Below the pieces are notes generated by a model. It was not told the DNA's origin. It saw nothing but the letters and a program-made list of their open reading frames with translations, and did no database searches. A stretch of 64,000 nt of DNA, taken from IMG/VR virus record IMGVR_UViG_3300031463_000006, positions 1 through 64,000 of that record; one strand, written 5' to 3'. Positions within the stretch are counted from its first letter, which is position 1, and each line of letters opens with the position of its first letter. The DNA comes from a virus. Of this stretch, positions 50,125 through 58,057 are shown piece by piece. The translations under genes and the position numbers were made by a program.

Positions 50125-50393
50125 GGCTTCACCGATGGGATGGTGGATGGGGTGGGGGTGCGCCGCGGCCGCCAGGTCGCTCCCGTTAGCGCCCAGTCGG
50201 TCTCCGTCCAGTTCTCGAACAAACTCGCTGCTCTCTCATCGAGAGCCGCGAGTTCTTCTTGGAATTCTTCGGGGACAGGCTCATTGCTGAGCCTGTCCCT
50301 CAAACTCAGGAACTCAATGGTGTCCCGCGTTACTTCGAATGGGTTGCAACACTCCAGGACCTCAACGAGGTCCTCAATCAGCCTCTTGGTCAT
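50121..50393 (-). CDS. Small acidic helical protein
   Basis: 90 residues from MTKRLIEDLVEVLECCNPFE at 50393, behind the conserved hairpin leader and AAGGAG. Contains EEFQEELAALDERAASLF. ATGA overlap with the next gene. No family recognised. Confidence 0.55.
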   Translation of the reverse strand: MTKRLIEDLVEVLECCNPFEVTRDTIEFLSLRDRLSNEPVPEEFQEELAALDERAASLFENWTETDWALTGATWRPRRTPTPSTIPSVKP

Positions 50394-50405
50394 GGTCGTC
50401 TCCTT

Positions 50406-50425
50406 GCCGCGCATCGGCCCGCGGC
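50406..50425 (-). promoter_or_regulatory. Conserved leader hairpin, copy 2
   Basis: GCCGCG-8-CGCGGC directly before the AAGGAG of the gene at 50393; the loop reads GGCCGATG on the coding strand, as in the other copies with one base varying. Confidence 0.6.
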
Positions 50426-50496
50426 TGGCCTGATGACCGAGCCTGACCGGCTCTCTACCGCACCCGAGCCGTCGCTCGGACGCGGTCGGCAGACGG

Positions 50497-50709
50497 TCAA
50501 GCGTCTGCGTCTTTGTCGGCTGGCATGTACCAGCCGGTAGATTCGTCACGACCTTGATTGAAGTTCGTGCGGCGCTCGGCGCCGCACGAACACCATTCGT
50601 GGCGGCACGCCCATCCGTGGCTGGCCGGGTTGCAGCCACGGCGGTCCACGTCGCCCAAACAGCCAAAAAACGGCTCAATTCTACTTTTCACTGCCCGATG
50701 ACGGTGCAT
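50497..50709 (-). CDS. Small Cys/Trp-rich protein
   Basis: 70 residues from MHRHRAVKSRIEPFFGCLGD at 50709. The cysteines in DRRGCNPASHGWACRHEWCS plus CGAERR suggest a small zinc-binding domain. It follows the third hairpin leader. No family recognised. Confidence 0.5.
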   Translation of the reverse strand: MHRHRAVKSRIEPFFGCLGDVDRRGCNPASHGWACRHEWCSCGAERRTNFNQGRDESTGWYMPADKDADA

Positions 50710-50721
50710 GGTATCTCCTTC

Positions 50722-50741
50722 GCCGCGCGTCGGCCCGCGGC
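50722..50741 (-). promoter_or_regulatory. Conserved leader hairpin, copy 3
   Basis: GCCGCG-8-CGCGGC before GAAGGAGATACC and the ATG at 50709; the loop differs from copy 2 by one or two bases. Confidence 0.6.
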
Positions 50742-51124
50742 TGGCCGTTCGTTGTTGACACCCCTGGATAGTGCACGTGCGGTGCCAGGACCGGCCACGA
50801 GATTTCAACAACTTGCGCGGCACTTTTCAACCCGCATTGCAGGAATGAAAGGGCTGCCTTGCAAGCCTGCAAACTGCTTACTTTCCCGTCAGATTTACGA
50901 AAGCGCTCGCAAAATGAGCAGAAATGCCCGCGAAAACACGCATTTCACGGCTGCAATAGCAACCCTGCGACAAGACGTTTCTCGTGCGCACGAGCGCTTT
51001 ACATGCCCGACGCCGGGCTTCCTGGCCCGACTCCCCCCGACGCTCGGGCCTCGCCTGGCTACCTGTACCTGGCATCGCCTGGCTATCTGTACCTGGCCTC
51101 GTCTGACGCCCTGGCGTCCCCTGA
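50742..51124. other. Gene-poor gap of about 380 bases
   Basis: The left half is AT-richer and holds TTGCA-N4-TGCAA (around 50858-50871), a plausible regulatory dyad or promoter area for the minus-strand gene at 50709. The right half contains a short duplicated sequence (two copies of CTGGCTA-CTGTACCTGGC type around 51055-51095). A plus-strand frame (50859-51185) crosses it but overlaps a better minus-strand gene. Confidence 0.5.
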
Positions 51125-51589
51125 CTATGACGGCCTACCACCCGACGCGCGGCTCGGCATGACAACTACACGAAACGTCCCGTAGTACCGACCAAGTACG
51201 TCTAGATATCGCGCGCGCGCCTCGTCATCGGGAAGTTGCAACAAGAAGTCACCGACAACTACCTGCGTCAGCTCGTCGCTCGTCAGCGCGTCCGGCGCAT
51301 GCCAGGTCCAATCGTGTGCATATTGATCGACAAGTCGTTCTGGATCGTCGGGTCGCAATTGATCAAGATCGCGCTCCGCCCACTCAAATCCGCGCGTCCA
51401 CCCGGCACGATACGCACCGCGCGCTAGATTTGTTGCGAATTGCGCCCATCGTTCGCGAGTTGCTTGCGGATGCGATTTCGCGAACGCGACAACTTGTTCG
51501 GCATATCGAATCGGCGGCTCCGGACCCTCGTAATACCGCTTGGCGAGCCGCTCGAGCACGTTACGCAGCATGCGCCCGACCCGTGTCAC
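51125..51589 (-). CDS. Protein of unknown function
   Basis: 154 residues, helical with several Trp (ATRERWAQFATNLARGAYRA, GWTRGFEWAERDLDQL). It is coupled to the membrane-anchored gene upstream. No family recognised; a start at 51571 is possible. Confidence 0.5.
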   Translation of the reverse strand: MTRVGRMLRNVLERLAKRYYEGPEPPIRYAEQVVAFAKSHPQATRERWAQFATNLARGAYRAGWTRGFEWAERDLDQLRPDDPERLVDQYAHDWTWHAPDALTSDELTQVVVGDFLLQLPDDEARARYLDVLGRYYGTFRVVVMPSRASGGRPS

Positions 51590-52047
51590 CGTGCGCCTCG
51601 CAACGCAAGCACAACTGCCGGGGTTCGCAATTGCGGCTTTGTATCGTTTACTGTCGACGACACTTGAATCGACATCACTTTCGGTAGTTGCGTTGCAAGT
51701 TCAATTGCTTGCCATGCTGCAACGAAATCGCCGAACACAGTTGCGATATCAGGCGATGTGCATGCTTTACCGAGCGCACCCAAAGTTGCCGTGCTTGCCG
51801 CAAGCGTGTCGCGCGCCTTCTCGACGGCAACACGTGCAGTCACAAGTCGCTCGGGCGGCAAGCCAAGGGACGGCAACACAGCATCAACTTGATCGAGCGC
51901 AATCTCGGCGTCCATAACGTACATCTGCGCTGACGACATTGCCGGCGTAGCATTTGCGCATGCTCCGCGCAACCACGCACAACCAATCGTTGAAAATACG
52001 GCCAACACAAATGCAAGAACGGCAAGTTTCCAACTCATTTCGTTCAT
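51586..52047 (-). CDS. Membrane-anchored or lipoprotein-like protein
   Basis: 153 residues. An N-terminal hydrophobic segment (MSWKLAVLAFVLAVFSTIGC) ends at a Cys that could be lipidated (TIGC is an imperfect lipobox). The rest is soluble helices (VTARVAVEKARDTLAASTAT). A possible outer-membrane spanin or superinfection-type lipoprotein; it is one of few exported-looking proteins here. Confidence 0.5.
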   Translation of the reverse strand: MNEMSWKLAVLAFVLAVFSTIGCAWLRGACANATPAMSSAQMYVMDAEIALDQVDAVLPSLGLPPERLVTARVAVEKARDTLAASTATLGALGKACTSPDIATVFGDFVAAWQAIELATQLPKVMSIQVSSTVNDTKPQLRTPAVVLALRGAR

Positions 52048-52349
52048 CGGAATGTTCCTCCCATGTTCTCATAAACATGCGTCACGACGGCATACGGCTC
52101 GTCGTAATTGCTCCAGTACTTCTCCACCGCCTTCTTCGCACGCTCCCACAGAGCTTCGTTCGCGACCCACTGCGGCGGGTTGTCGGGCCGCTCGAAGTCG
52201 CGCGGCGCAAGATCGATCCACGAAAGGATCTCGGGCCGATCGGCGTAGATGTCTCGATGCACGTTCGGCGGCGCCTTCTCGTAGCCTTTACCATCGCCGC
52301 GACCACCGACCATGCTTCGCGCCCAAGTAAACAACGGATTCGGTTTCAT
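52044..52349 (-). CDS. Small protein with WAR-GG N-terminus
   Basis: 101 residues from the ATG at 52349. It starts MKPNPLFTWARSMVGGRG, nearly the same as the topoisomerase N-terminus. The rest (PQWVANEALWERAKKAVEKY, EPYAVVTHVYENMGG) resembles a short helical domain found in phage structural proteins ('vWe.Ak.ave....dyaVVthVYknMGG'). So it may be a virion protein encoded away from the structural cluster. ATGA overlap with the lipoprotein-like gene. Confidence 0.65.
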   Translation of the reverse strand: MKPNPLFTWARSMVGGRGDGKGYEKAPPNVHRDIYADRPEILSWIDLAPRDFERPDNPPQWVANEALWERAKKAVEKYWSNYDEPYAVVTHVYENMGGTFR

Positions 52350-52380
52350 GCCGAATATGCTACCGCGCGGATACGAGCAT

Positions 52381-52701
52381 TCAACCGATAAAGTTACCGT
52401 CAAGCCTCCGGCCATACAGTGATGGCGCGTTAATACCTCGTTGTATGACTACATCGTGCTCCGTCAGCACCGTAACAAGTGCCGATAATCCTCGCGTCGA
52501 TGGTATAACAACAAATCTCAATCGAATTGGCTTTCCAGATCTCCACAACTGCGCTTTGTTATCTAGATTCTTAACATAATGCGCACGCTCCGACAATTGA
52601 ATCAACTCTCCCAGTCCTTGTTCGTATGTCAAACCAGGACGCACGCGCATAATGTATCGTCGTACCGCATGCGGAGTAATGAACCATCGTCCAGGAATCA
52701 T
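52381..52701 (-). CDS. Small protein of a common phage type
   Basis: 106 residues: WFITPHAVRRYIMRVRPGLT, then LRFVVIPSTRGLSALVTVLT. The 'F.tpHAv.Ryi.R ... vVTVL' pattern is frequent in small phage and toxin-like proteins of unknown function. It is coupled to the radical-SAM gene by ATGA. Confidence 0.55.
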   Translation of the reverse strand: MIPGRWFITPHAVRRYIMRVRPGLTYEQGLGELIQLSERAHYVKNLDNKAQLWRSGKPIRLRFVVIPSTRGLSALVTVLTEHDVVIQRGINAPSLYGRRLDGNFIG

Positions 52702-54164
52702 TCATCGCCTTTCAACCGATTCATCATTACATCGTATGCTTTGCGAAGTGTACGACGCGAATAAGCATGCGCAATCCAATCCCAAGGAAGCGGCGCGTCT
52801 GGATCCAACTCGCCATATCCTACACCGGCAATTTCCGCCGCGACATCGGGCGTGACTCTGCGTTCGCCAAGCGCCTCGAGCAAGTCGACTCCACGCCGAT
52901 CTGAACGCGCAAGCACTGTACACACCTTCGCCACGTCATCGGTGCGCCCGGCATGCTGACGAATGCACACCCACGACAGATCCTCAACACCACGTATCGT
53001 GGCAGCTAAGCGCCGAGCACCACCACCGCACGAGCACCATTGCATCGGCGTTCCCGGTAACGGCTGAAACGGCTGCCAGTGCAACGACAAATTGCGCGCT
53101 ATTTTACCTCTTCGTCTGTAATCAAGCTCTATAAGCACTCGCATAAATGCAATTGGATCATCTGCAGTTTGGCCAGGCAATCCAGCAATCATGTGCCATG
53201 CAAGCCGTCCTTTCCCATCGCCTTCTGTTCGATCCATTATGGAAAGCGTACTATCGATGAGTCGTTCGTCTGTCAAATATCCCTTCCCAATTGCACGACG
53301 CACACGTTCTGTCATGCCTTCTACACCAAAGGCGTATCGCTTGTTCGCAACAATCGGCTCGTCACCTTCGATGCTATCGAGCCTACCGGTCCAACCATTG
53401 TCTACCGCCGCACGTTCTCGCAGCGCAGCCCGAATCGCCGTGATTCCAGAATGGGATTCGGCATCTCCGGCCTGCAAATGCAACTGCCGCGGGCTCATCT
53501 TTATCGCCGAAATGATTGCGTCAGTTGAATTTTCACGCAACGGAGCACGCCAACCAAGCCCACAAAACAAGCACTTGTGACGGCAATTTCGGGCAATCTC
53601 TATACGGCGCAAGCTGGTCAAGTTTACTCGAACGTCTGCACGCAAAGTAATCCCTATGTCTTGCGAAACCGATTGCACAATCGTTGCTTCGCCTGGAACA
53701 TGATATGCTGGGACAAGCACGCCAGGAATTGTCGAGCACTCGGCAAGGAATCCTGGCGTGCGATGATGACGTTCCCACGCACCAAGAATAGCTGGCAGCG
53801 GTTCTTCCGCATCGCCAACCACAATCACATCAGCGATGTCGTAGTATGGCATCGGATTATGCAATCCTTGACCTCCGGCGATAACCCACGGATGATTCGG
53901 TCCACGTTGTTGACGACGCATGGGTATCTTCCAAGCACGAAAGTGTTTAGAAGTCTCCATCATCAAACGCGAATCGAGCACCGAGATCATGATTGCATCA
54001 ACACCACTTGGGCGTCGTTCCTCTTCTGCTACCATGCGTAGGCCATAGGGACGACCAATCGCTTCAACAACCGCAAGCGGAAACGCCAATCCGTGGTGCT
54101 TAACAATCCGCTCTACTCGTTCAATTTGATTCCACGCACCAAGTGAAGAAGCAAATGCCAACAT
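52698..54164 (-). CDS. Radical SAM enzyme with B12-binding-like N-terminal domain
   Basis: 488 residues from the ATG at 54164 (TAATG overlap with the methyltransferase; a TTG start 27 bases earlier is weaker). The FeS site is CRHKCLFC (residues 194-201), followed by the Gly-rich SAM region. The N-terminal part (VDAIMISVLDSRLMMETSKH, WVIAGGQGLHNP, YDIADVIVVGDAEEPLP) resembles B12-binding folds of the YgiQ/TIGR03960 type. Substrate unknown. It is translationally linked to the csf genes and a methyltransferase, so DNA or tRNA modification is plausible. Confidence 0.8.
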   Translation of the reverse strand: MLAFASSLGAWNQIERVERIVKHHGLAFPLAVVEAIGRPYGLRMVAEEERRPSGVDAIMISVLDSRLMMETSKHFRAWKIPMRRQQRGPNHPWVIAGGQGLHNPMPYYDIADVIVVGDAEEPLPAILGAWERHHRTPGFLAECSTIPGVLVPAYHVPGEATIVQSVSQDIGITLRADVRVNLTSLRRIEIARNCRHKCLFCGLGWRAPLRENSTDAIISAIKMSPRQLHLQAGDAESHSGITAIRAALRERAAVDNGWTGRLDSIEGDEPIVANKRYAFGVEGMTERVRRAIGKGYLTDERLIDSTLSIMDRTEGDGKGRLAWHMIAGLPGQTADDPIAFMRVLIELDYRRRGKIARNLSLHWQPFQPLPGTPMQWCSCGGGARRLAATIRGVEDLSWVCIRQHAGRTDDVAKVCTVLARSDRRGVDLLEALGERRVTPDVAAEIAGVGYGELDPDAPLPWDWIAHAYSRRTLRKAYDVMMNRLKGDE

Positions 54165-54784
54165 TACTTTCTGAATTGTTTGCGCAACCAATCAACTGCA
54201 ACGTCAAGCCGATTCTGATTGAGCTCGCACCCGCGAAATCGCCCGCCAAGCCGATGCGTATGGCGAGCCGTAACACCTTTTCCAGTGCATGGATCAAGCA
54301 CAATCATTCCTGGAAGCACCACCGCAGACAACACTGCCTTTGTTAATGCCGGGCCATGCTTGTCGGGAAGATTGATCGAAATATCTCGTGAGCCATATAG
54401 TGTCAACGTATATGGACGCATAGGCGAACCTTTGAGGTTCTCCCATATACGTTGCCTGACAAGTCCAACTTTTTGCATGGCCAAATCCAAATCACGAAGC
54501 CCTTGCACTCCCATCTCTACAAATACCGGTGCATCCGGCGTACGAAATGAAGCGCAAACATCGCAAAAAGCATTGAGAAATTCGGCCCACGATGTTCGCC
54601 GCGCCGACCCGTTGATGCTGTACCAATACTTATGATGTTTCTCGTCGGATGGTGGATTGCTATAAATTACGTCTGCGCGTTCCGAACCCATCAATTCTGC
54701 AACGGCGCCGGTCGTAATATCAGCATGCATCAATCGATGCAATCGGCGAGGGCCAACATTGAAAATCATTGCATCGGAAGTCAT
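54164..54784 (-). CDS. Small DNA amino-methyltransferase
   Basis: 206 residues. Motif IV appears as VIYSNPPSDEKHHKYW (NPPS rather than NPPY/W), and motif I as VLDPCTGKGVTARHTHR near 170-185, in the beta-class order. GYPxxx parts for specificity are minimal. The substitution in motif IV leaves the catalytic role uncertain. It is coupled by ATGA to csf3 and by TAATG to the radical-SAM gene, so the three probably act together. Confidence 0.7.
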   Translation of the reverse strand: MTSDAMIFNVGPRRLHRLMHADITTGAVAELMGSERADVIYSNPPSDEKHHKYWYSINGSARRTSWAEFLNAFCDVCASFRTPDAPVFVEMGVQGLRDLDLAMQKVGLVRQRIWENLKGSPMRPYTLTLYGSRDISINLPDKHGPALTKAVLSAVVLPGMIVLDPCTGKGVTARHTHRLGGRFRGCELNQNRLDVAVDWLRKQFRK

Positions 54785-55431
54785 GGCACTGCAATCTCAC
54801 ACTCATTAGGGTTAAGCCGACCCGGATACGGATACGTCAAGTTTCCATATCCGATGTTCGGATCAACTAGCCCGGGCCAATCGAGCGGAAGATTGCGCAG
54901 GGCTTTCCCGTCGCGCACGACCGGGAACCCGTCCCACGTGTCGCACGGCTCCACAATCCACTCCGCCACTTGTCCGAGCCCCACCGCTCGCTTCTTCCCG
55001 AGCCCCATACACATCTCGACAAGCGATCTTATCTCCGCCTCGTCGCCGATGCACCACCACGTCAACATATCGTCGACGAGATAAACCGTGTCGAGCGGAA
55101 ACCGATACGACTTCGTGCGCCCGCTTTTCGTCGAGAAACGACGCAACCTGGGGCCGCCAAACATTTGCGCTTCTTCGACTGGAAATCTACGGTTGATTCG
55201 ATGCATTCGATGCCGTTCAATCTGCGCGACGCTGAACGATGCAAGGTGGAACCGTCCCTTCGGCTCACGTTGCACGGGAATTTCTATCCGCACTACCTCT
55301 TCGGGGCATGTTGCAGGATGAATATTATCGCGCAATGCTACTTGTGCCGCGAGCAACGAATCAAGCGCAATCGGCCCGTTCGGCATCGCAATCGCCCCAT
55401 TAATTCTTGCCTGTACTCGTAGCGGTTTCAT
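54781..55431 (-). CDS. csf3: Csf3-like RAMP protein (Cas5 of type IV CRISPR)
   Basis: 216 residues. The N-terminus MKPLRVQARINGAIAMPNGP with IALDSLLAA is the Csf3 pattern (beta1 of the RRM, then 'LDslLa'). The C-terminal region MLTWWCIGDEAEIRSLVEM then MGLGKKRAVGLGQVAEW is the Gly-rich RAMP loop. Cas5-like subunits cap the 5' end of the guide in the type IV complex. ATGA overlaps link it to csf2 and the methyltransferase. Confidence 0.85.
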   Translation of the reverse strand: MKPLRVQARINGAIAMPNGPIALDSLLAAQVALRDNIHPATCPEEVVRIEIPVQREPKGRFHLASFSVAQIERHRMHRINRRFPVEEAQMFGGPRLRRFSTKSGRTKSYRFPLDTVYLVDDMLTWWCIGDEAEIRSLVEMCMGLGKKRAVGLGQVAEWIVEPCDTWDGFPVVRDGKALRNLPLDWPGLVDPNIGYGNLTYPYPGRLNPNECEIAVP

Positions 55432-56414
55432 GCGTCCACCCTCAACAAGAATTCGCGTAGACGTTCTGCACGATCGGCAACATGCCGACGAAACAAAGCT
55501 CCAACACGCGGTGCTAGCGATGCGACGTCCAGATCGTTCGCCGCATCGCGCGGCCTCGTGAGCGTAATCTGTCTCGCCGTAATAGCCCTGACGCGGCCAT
55601 GTCCCGTCCCCGACTTTCCTCCAACGACCGCGTTGCTCAAAAACGCCATCACAGTCGTATTGAAGGTGTCGACGTCGAGTTCATTCATCAACGTTGCACC
55701 GATTGTCCAGTAAAACAAGCTACCAGCCTTCACTCGCTCGAACCGACGCGGCATGTTTGTCGACTTCTCCTTGTCGCGCTCCGCGTCGTCGGCTTCTTCG
55801 CTCGCCTTCTCGCTCAGCCGCAATCGCTCGTTGACAGCGACCTGCGCCCCCTCCGTCAACAGCACCCGTTTCTGCGGGTCCAGCACCGGGTCCATGCGTA
55901 CTCGCTGCACGCTCTCGATGTGCTTGCGCGCCGGTGCCGTCGTCGCCCCCACGGTCGAGATGTACTCTGCCACCCATCCAGGAAGTACATGCATCGTCTC
56001 GTCCGCGATCAGCAACGCTTCGGACACCTGTAGACGCCCTGGAATGCAACGGTTCTGCGCGCATCCACCGAACAACGCGAGCGGAGGAATCAGCTCGCAG
56101 AGCTCGCGGTAGATGTCGAGCTTCACCGCACCGCCGGCAGAGCCAGTGATCATGCCTCCTGCGAACAACAGGCGCAAAGCCTCTTCGCTGAGCGTGCTGC
56201 CGAGCAGTCCGGCCGCGTCGAGCAGCGCGTAGGTGCTCGCCTCCCGTAGCTTGTGCCGCATCGTGTCTCCGCTGATGATCGGTACATGTGCAAAGCTTCC
56301 GTTCGGTTGCCTCACTTCCGTTCGCATCAAGAATGATTCATTGCCGATCGTTCCCTCCGAGTGACAAATCGGTTGTTGTGCTTCAAGAATGAACTCATAC
56401 CTTTTCTGTTCCAT
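55428..56414 (-). CDS. csf2: Csf2-like RAMP protein (Cas7 of type IV CRISPR)
   Basis: 328 residues from the ATG at 56414 (GGGAGG at 6 bases; an ATG two codons earlier has no spacing). Typical features: FILEAQQPICHSEGTIGNES, then PIISGDTMRHKLREASTYAL (the 'i.G...R..lR.aa' block) and a C-terminal GGKSGTGHGRVRAI Gly-rich RAMP loop. Cas7-like subunits form the backbone filament on the guide RNA. The family is moderately sized and this length is usual. Confidence 0.85.
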   Translation of the reverse strand: MEQKRYEFILEAQQPICHSEGTIGNESFLMRTEVRQPNGSFAHVPIISGDTMRHKLREASTYALLDAAGLLGSTLSEEALRLLFAGGMITGSAGGAVKLDIYRELCELIPPLALFGGCAQNRCIPGRLQVSEALLIADETMHVLPGWVAEYISTVGATTAPARKHIESVQRVRMDPVLDPQKRVLLTEGAQVAVNERLRLSEKASEEADDAERDKEKSTNMPRRFERVKAGSLFYWTIGATLMNELDVDTFNTTVMAFLSNAVVGGKSGTGHGRVRAITARQITLTRPRDAANDLDVASLAPRVGALFRRHVADRAERLREFLLRVDA

Positions 56415-56793
56415 GTGCATCCTCCCTATGTTCGCGATCCCGACGCTCTTCTACTGTCTTCCGCGCCATTGCAATCAGCAGCCCGTATTCGCGCTCCACC
56501 ATATCTAGCCACTCGGCCGCTGCTCCAAGCTCACGCACGTGGTCAGCGAGCTCGAGCAAACAGGTCGAGCTGAGTAGGGATGGAGCGGCCTTGATCTGCA
56601 ACGTCCTGAGCATGGTCGTGTACCACTCCTCCGGGCTCTCGCTTGTCCGCACAGCTCCCCTCATCCGGTCCGACAACTGCGTCCAGTGCTTGATCGCATT
56701 CGCTCCCTGCGCCAGGTACGCCGCCCGGATCGACAACAACACCTCGACTGTTTCGGTTCGCAGCTTTTCTTTTTCCTTTTCGTTTAGCTTCAT
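56395..56793 (-). CDS. cas11: Cas11-like small subunit of the type IV complex
   Basis: 132 residues, all helical (EVLLSIRAAYLAQGANAIKH, LSDRMRGAVRTSESPEEWY, LADHVRELGAAAEWLDMVER), the size and nature of Cas11. It lies between csf1 and csf2 as in type IV loci. A perfect AAGGAGG precedes the ATG, but the start is inside csf1: the first 251 bases overlap csf1 in another frame. Identification rests on position, size and helicity, not on a sequence motif. Confidence 0.65.
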   Translation of the reverse strand: MKLNEKEKEKLRTETVEVLLSIRAAYLAQGANAIKHWTQLSDRMRGAVRTSESPEEWYTTMLRTLQIKAAPSLLSSTCLLELADHVRELGAAAEWLDMVEREYGLLIAMARKTVEERRDREHREDAHGTEKV

Positions 56794-57598
56794 CAGCTTG
56801 CCTCCTTGCTACTTGTTCCTCATCTCGCTGCGCGAGCCACAATGCCAGCGAGAACCACGCTCCGCCTCGGAGCCGACCCCAGCGGCGCTCGAACTCCTCG
56901 ATCTCTGCGCGCGCACGCTCCCACTCCCCGGCCACGTACTCTCCCGTCTCCATCGCCCCCTTCGTCGCGCCCGCCGTCAGCGCTTTCGCCGCGTCGTCAA
57001 CGATGCTCCACCCCATTGTATCGCGTGGCAGTTCGACGCGAGCTTCCTCAAACATGACGATCCCGCGCAGCGATCCGCTTGGGTTCACTGGCGTGAACGG
57101 CACCACGTGTTTCTGCCCCGAATCCGCGATCGCAGCGAACCACGGGCCCTTGTGCGGTCTACGAAGGAAGCTGAGAATCTTCGGCTTCTCCGCCTTGGTC
57201 GCGTTGTCGTAGTACCCCGCATCATATAGATGCGAGTAGTTGCGGAACGATCCTCCGTGCGGATTCTTTCCGGTTCCCTCACAATGCGCGCACGACTCGC
57301 GCTTCCCAGGCTCGCCTCTGCACTTCGAACATGGGCCTGCTTCGCGCCCAGGCACCGAAGACACCCTGGCGCAAATGTATACGCACGCAGGACAAACATG
57401 CCTCGAGGCCGGCGATGCAACGCGGTTGGCCGCTGTGAAATTTTCTCCGAGCCACTTGTCTATTGGCACTCCAGCGTTGATGTACTCACCGCACATCCAG
57501 CATCTGTTGCTTCCTTTGCCAAAGAGAATGGCTTCGAGAGGGACACCAATATCTGGATATCCCATGCACTCGTATAGCAACTGTGGCGCAGTTTTCAT
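56543..57598 (-). CDS. csf1: Csf1-like protein (Cas8-like large subunit of type IV CRISPR) with extra zinc motif and C-terminal QLDLF
   Basis: 351 residues. The N-terminal zinc ribbon has CWMCGEYI (C33, C36) and HVCPACV (C69, C72) around NFTAANRVASPAS, and a central WFAAIADSGQKHVVPF block matches the 'SGQKH' region of Csf1. An insert (residues 90-111, CSKCRGEP and CAHCEGTG) looks like DnaJ-type CxxCxGxG zinc motifs. The last 83 residues, after ADEAKRKGKRKAA, overlap cas11 in another frame and end with IPTQLDLFARAR, a sliding-clamp-binding-like peptide. Csf1 is the large subunit that anchors the crRNP. Confidence 0.8.
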   Translation of the reverse strand: MKTAPQLLYECMGYPDIGVPLEAILFGKGSNRCWMCGEYINAGVPIDKWLGENFTAANRVASPASRHVCPACVYICARVSSVPGREAGPCSKCRGEPGKRESCAHCEGTGKNPHGGSFRNYSHLYDAGYYDNATKAEKPKILSFLRRPHKGPWFAAIADSGQKHVVPFTPVNPSGSLRGIVMFEEARVELPRDTMGWSIVDDAAKALTAGATKGAMETGEYVAGEWERARAEIEEFERRWGRLRGGAWFSLALWLAQRDEEQVARRQADEAKRKGKRKAANRNSRGVVVDPGGVPGAGSECDQALDAVVGPDEGSCADKREPGGVVHDHAQDVADQGRSIPTQLDLFARAR

Positions 57599-57601
57599 CG
57601 T

Positions 57602-58027
57602 TCATCTCACACAGCGCTTTGCAACCACGTTCACCCCGTCGAGCCCCATCAACAACCGAGCGTGCTCGGCATCAAAGGCAAGTACTTGCCTAACCACAAT
57701 ACCATCATCCTTTTTGGCCACATAATAACCGCGATGCTTTGTTCCGTGACCAGCAAGCACTTCCTTGTATCTGCCTCGCTGTACTACCGTTCCCACCCAC
57801 CATCGGCCATCCGAGTACAGCCGCAGTTGCACCGTCGGAAGCGGCTTGCCGTGCTCATCGTACACAACTTGTGTATTTGCCACGATAACCGCAGACTTCG
57901 ACACCGACCGATAAGAAAATGCTTCGCGAACAAGTGTTATCGGAAGACGACATTCTTCGGATACCGTTTCGTTCCTGCTCTTTACTGAAGCAAGAATTGC
58001 TTCTTTCGTCGCCCGATCTATATCCAC
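57602..58027 (-). CDS. Protein of unknown function upstream of csf1
   Basis: 141 residues from a GTG at 58027 behind GGAGG (a TTG at 58042 is weaker). SVKSRNETVSEECRLPITLV and QLRLYSDGRWWVGTVVQRGR, then RYKEVLAGHGTKHRGYYVAK; compact alpha/beta. It ends 3 bases before csf1 and so could be part of the CRISPR-associated operon. No family recognised. Confidence 0.5.
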   Translation of the reverse strand: MDIDRATKEAILASVKSRNETVSEECRLPITLVREAFSYRSVSKSAVIVANTQVVYDEHGKPLPTVQLRLYSDGRWWVGTVVQRGRYKEVLAGHGTKHRGYYVAKKDDGIVVRQVLAFDAEHARLLMGLDGVNVVAKRCVR

Positions 58028-58057
58028 AGCCCCTCCGTTCAAAACATAGTTCTAACA

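Noticed and set aside
50859-51185. Plus-strand frame with repeated ASPGYLYL-type peptides
   Set aside because: No ribosome-binding site, it overlaps the better minus-strand gene at 51125-51589, and the repetition follows a short DNA duplication.
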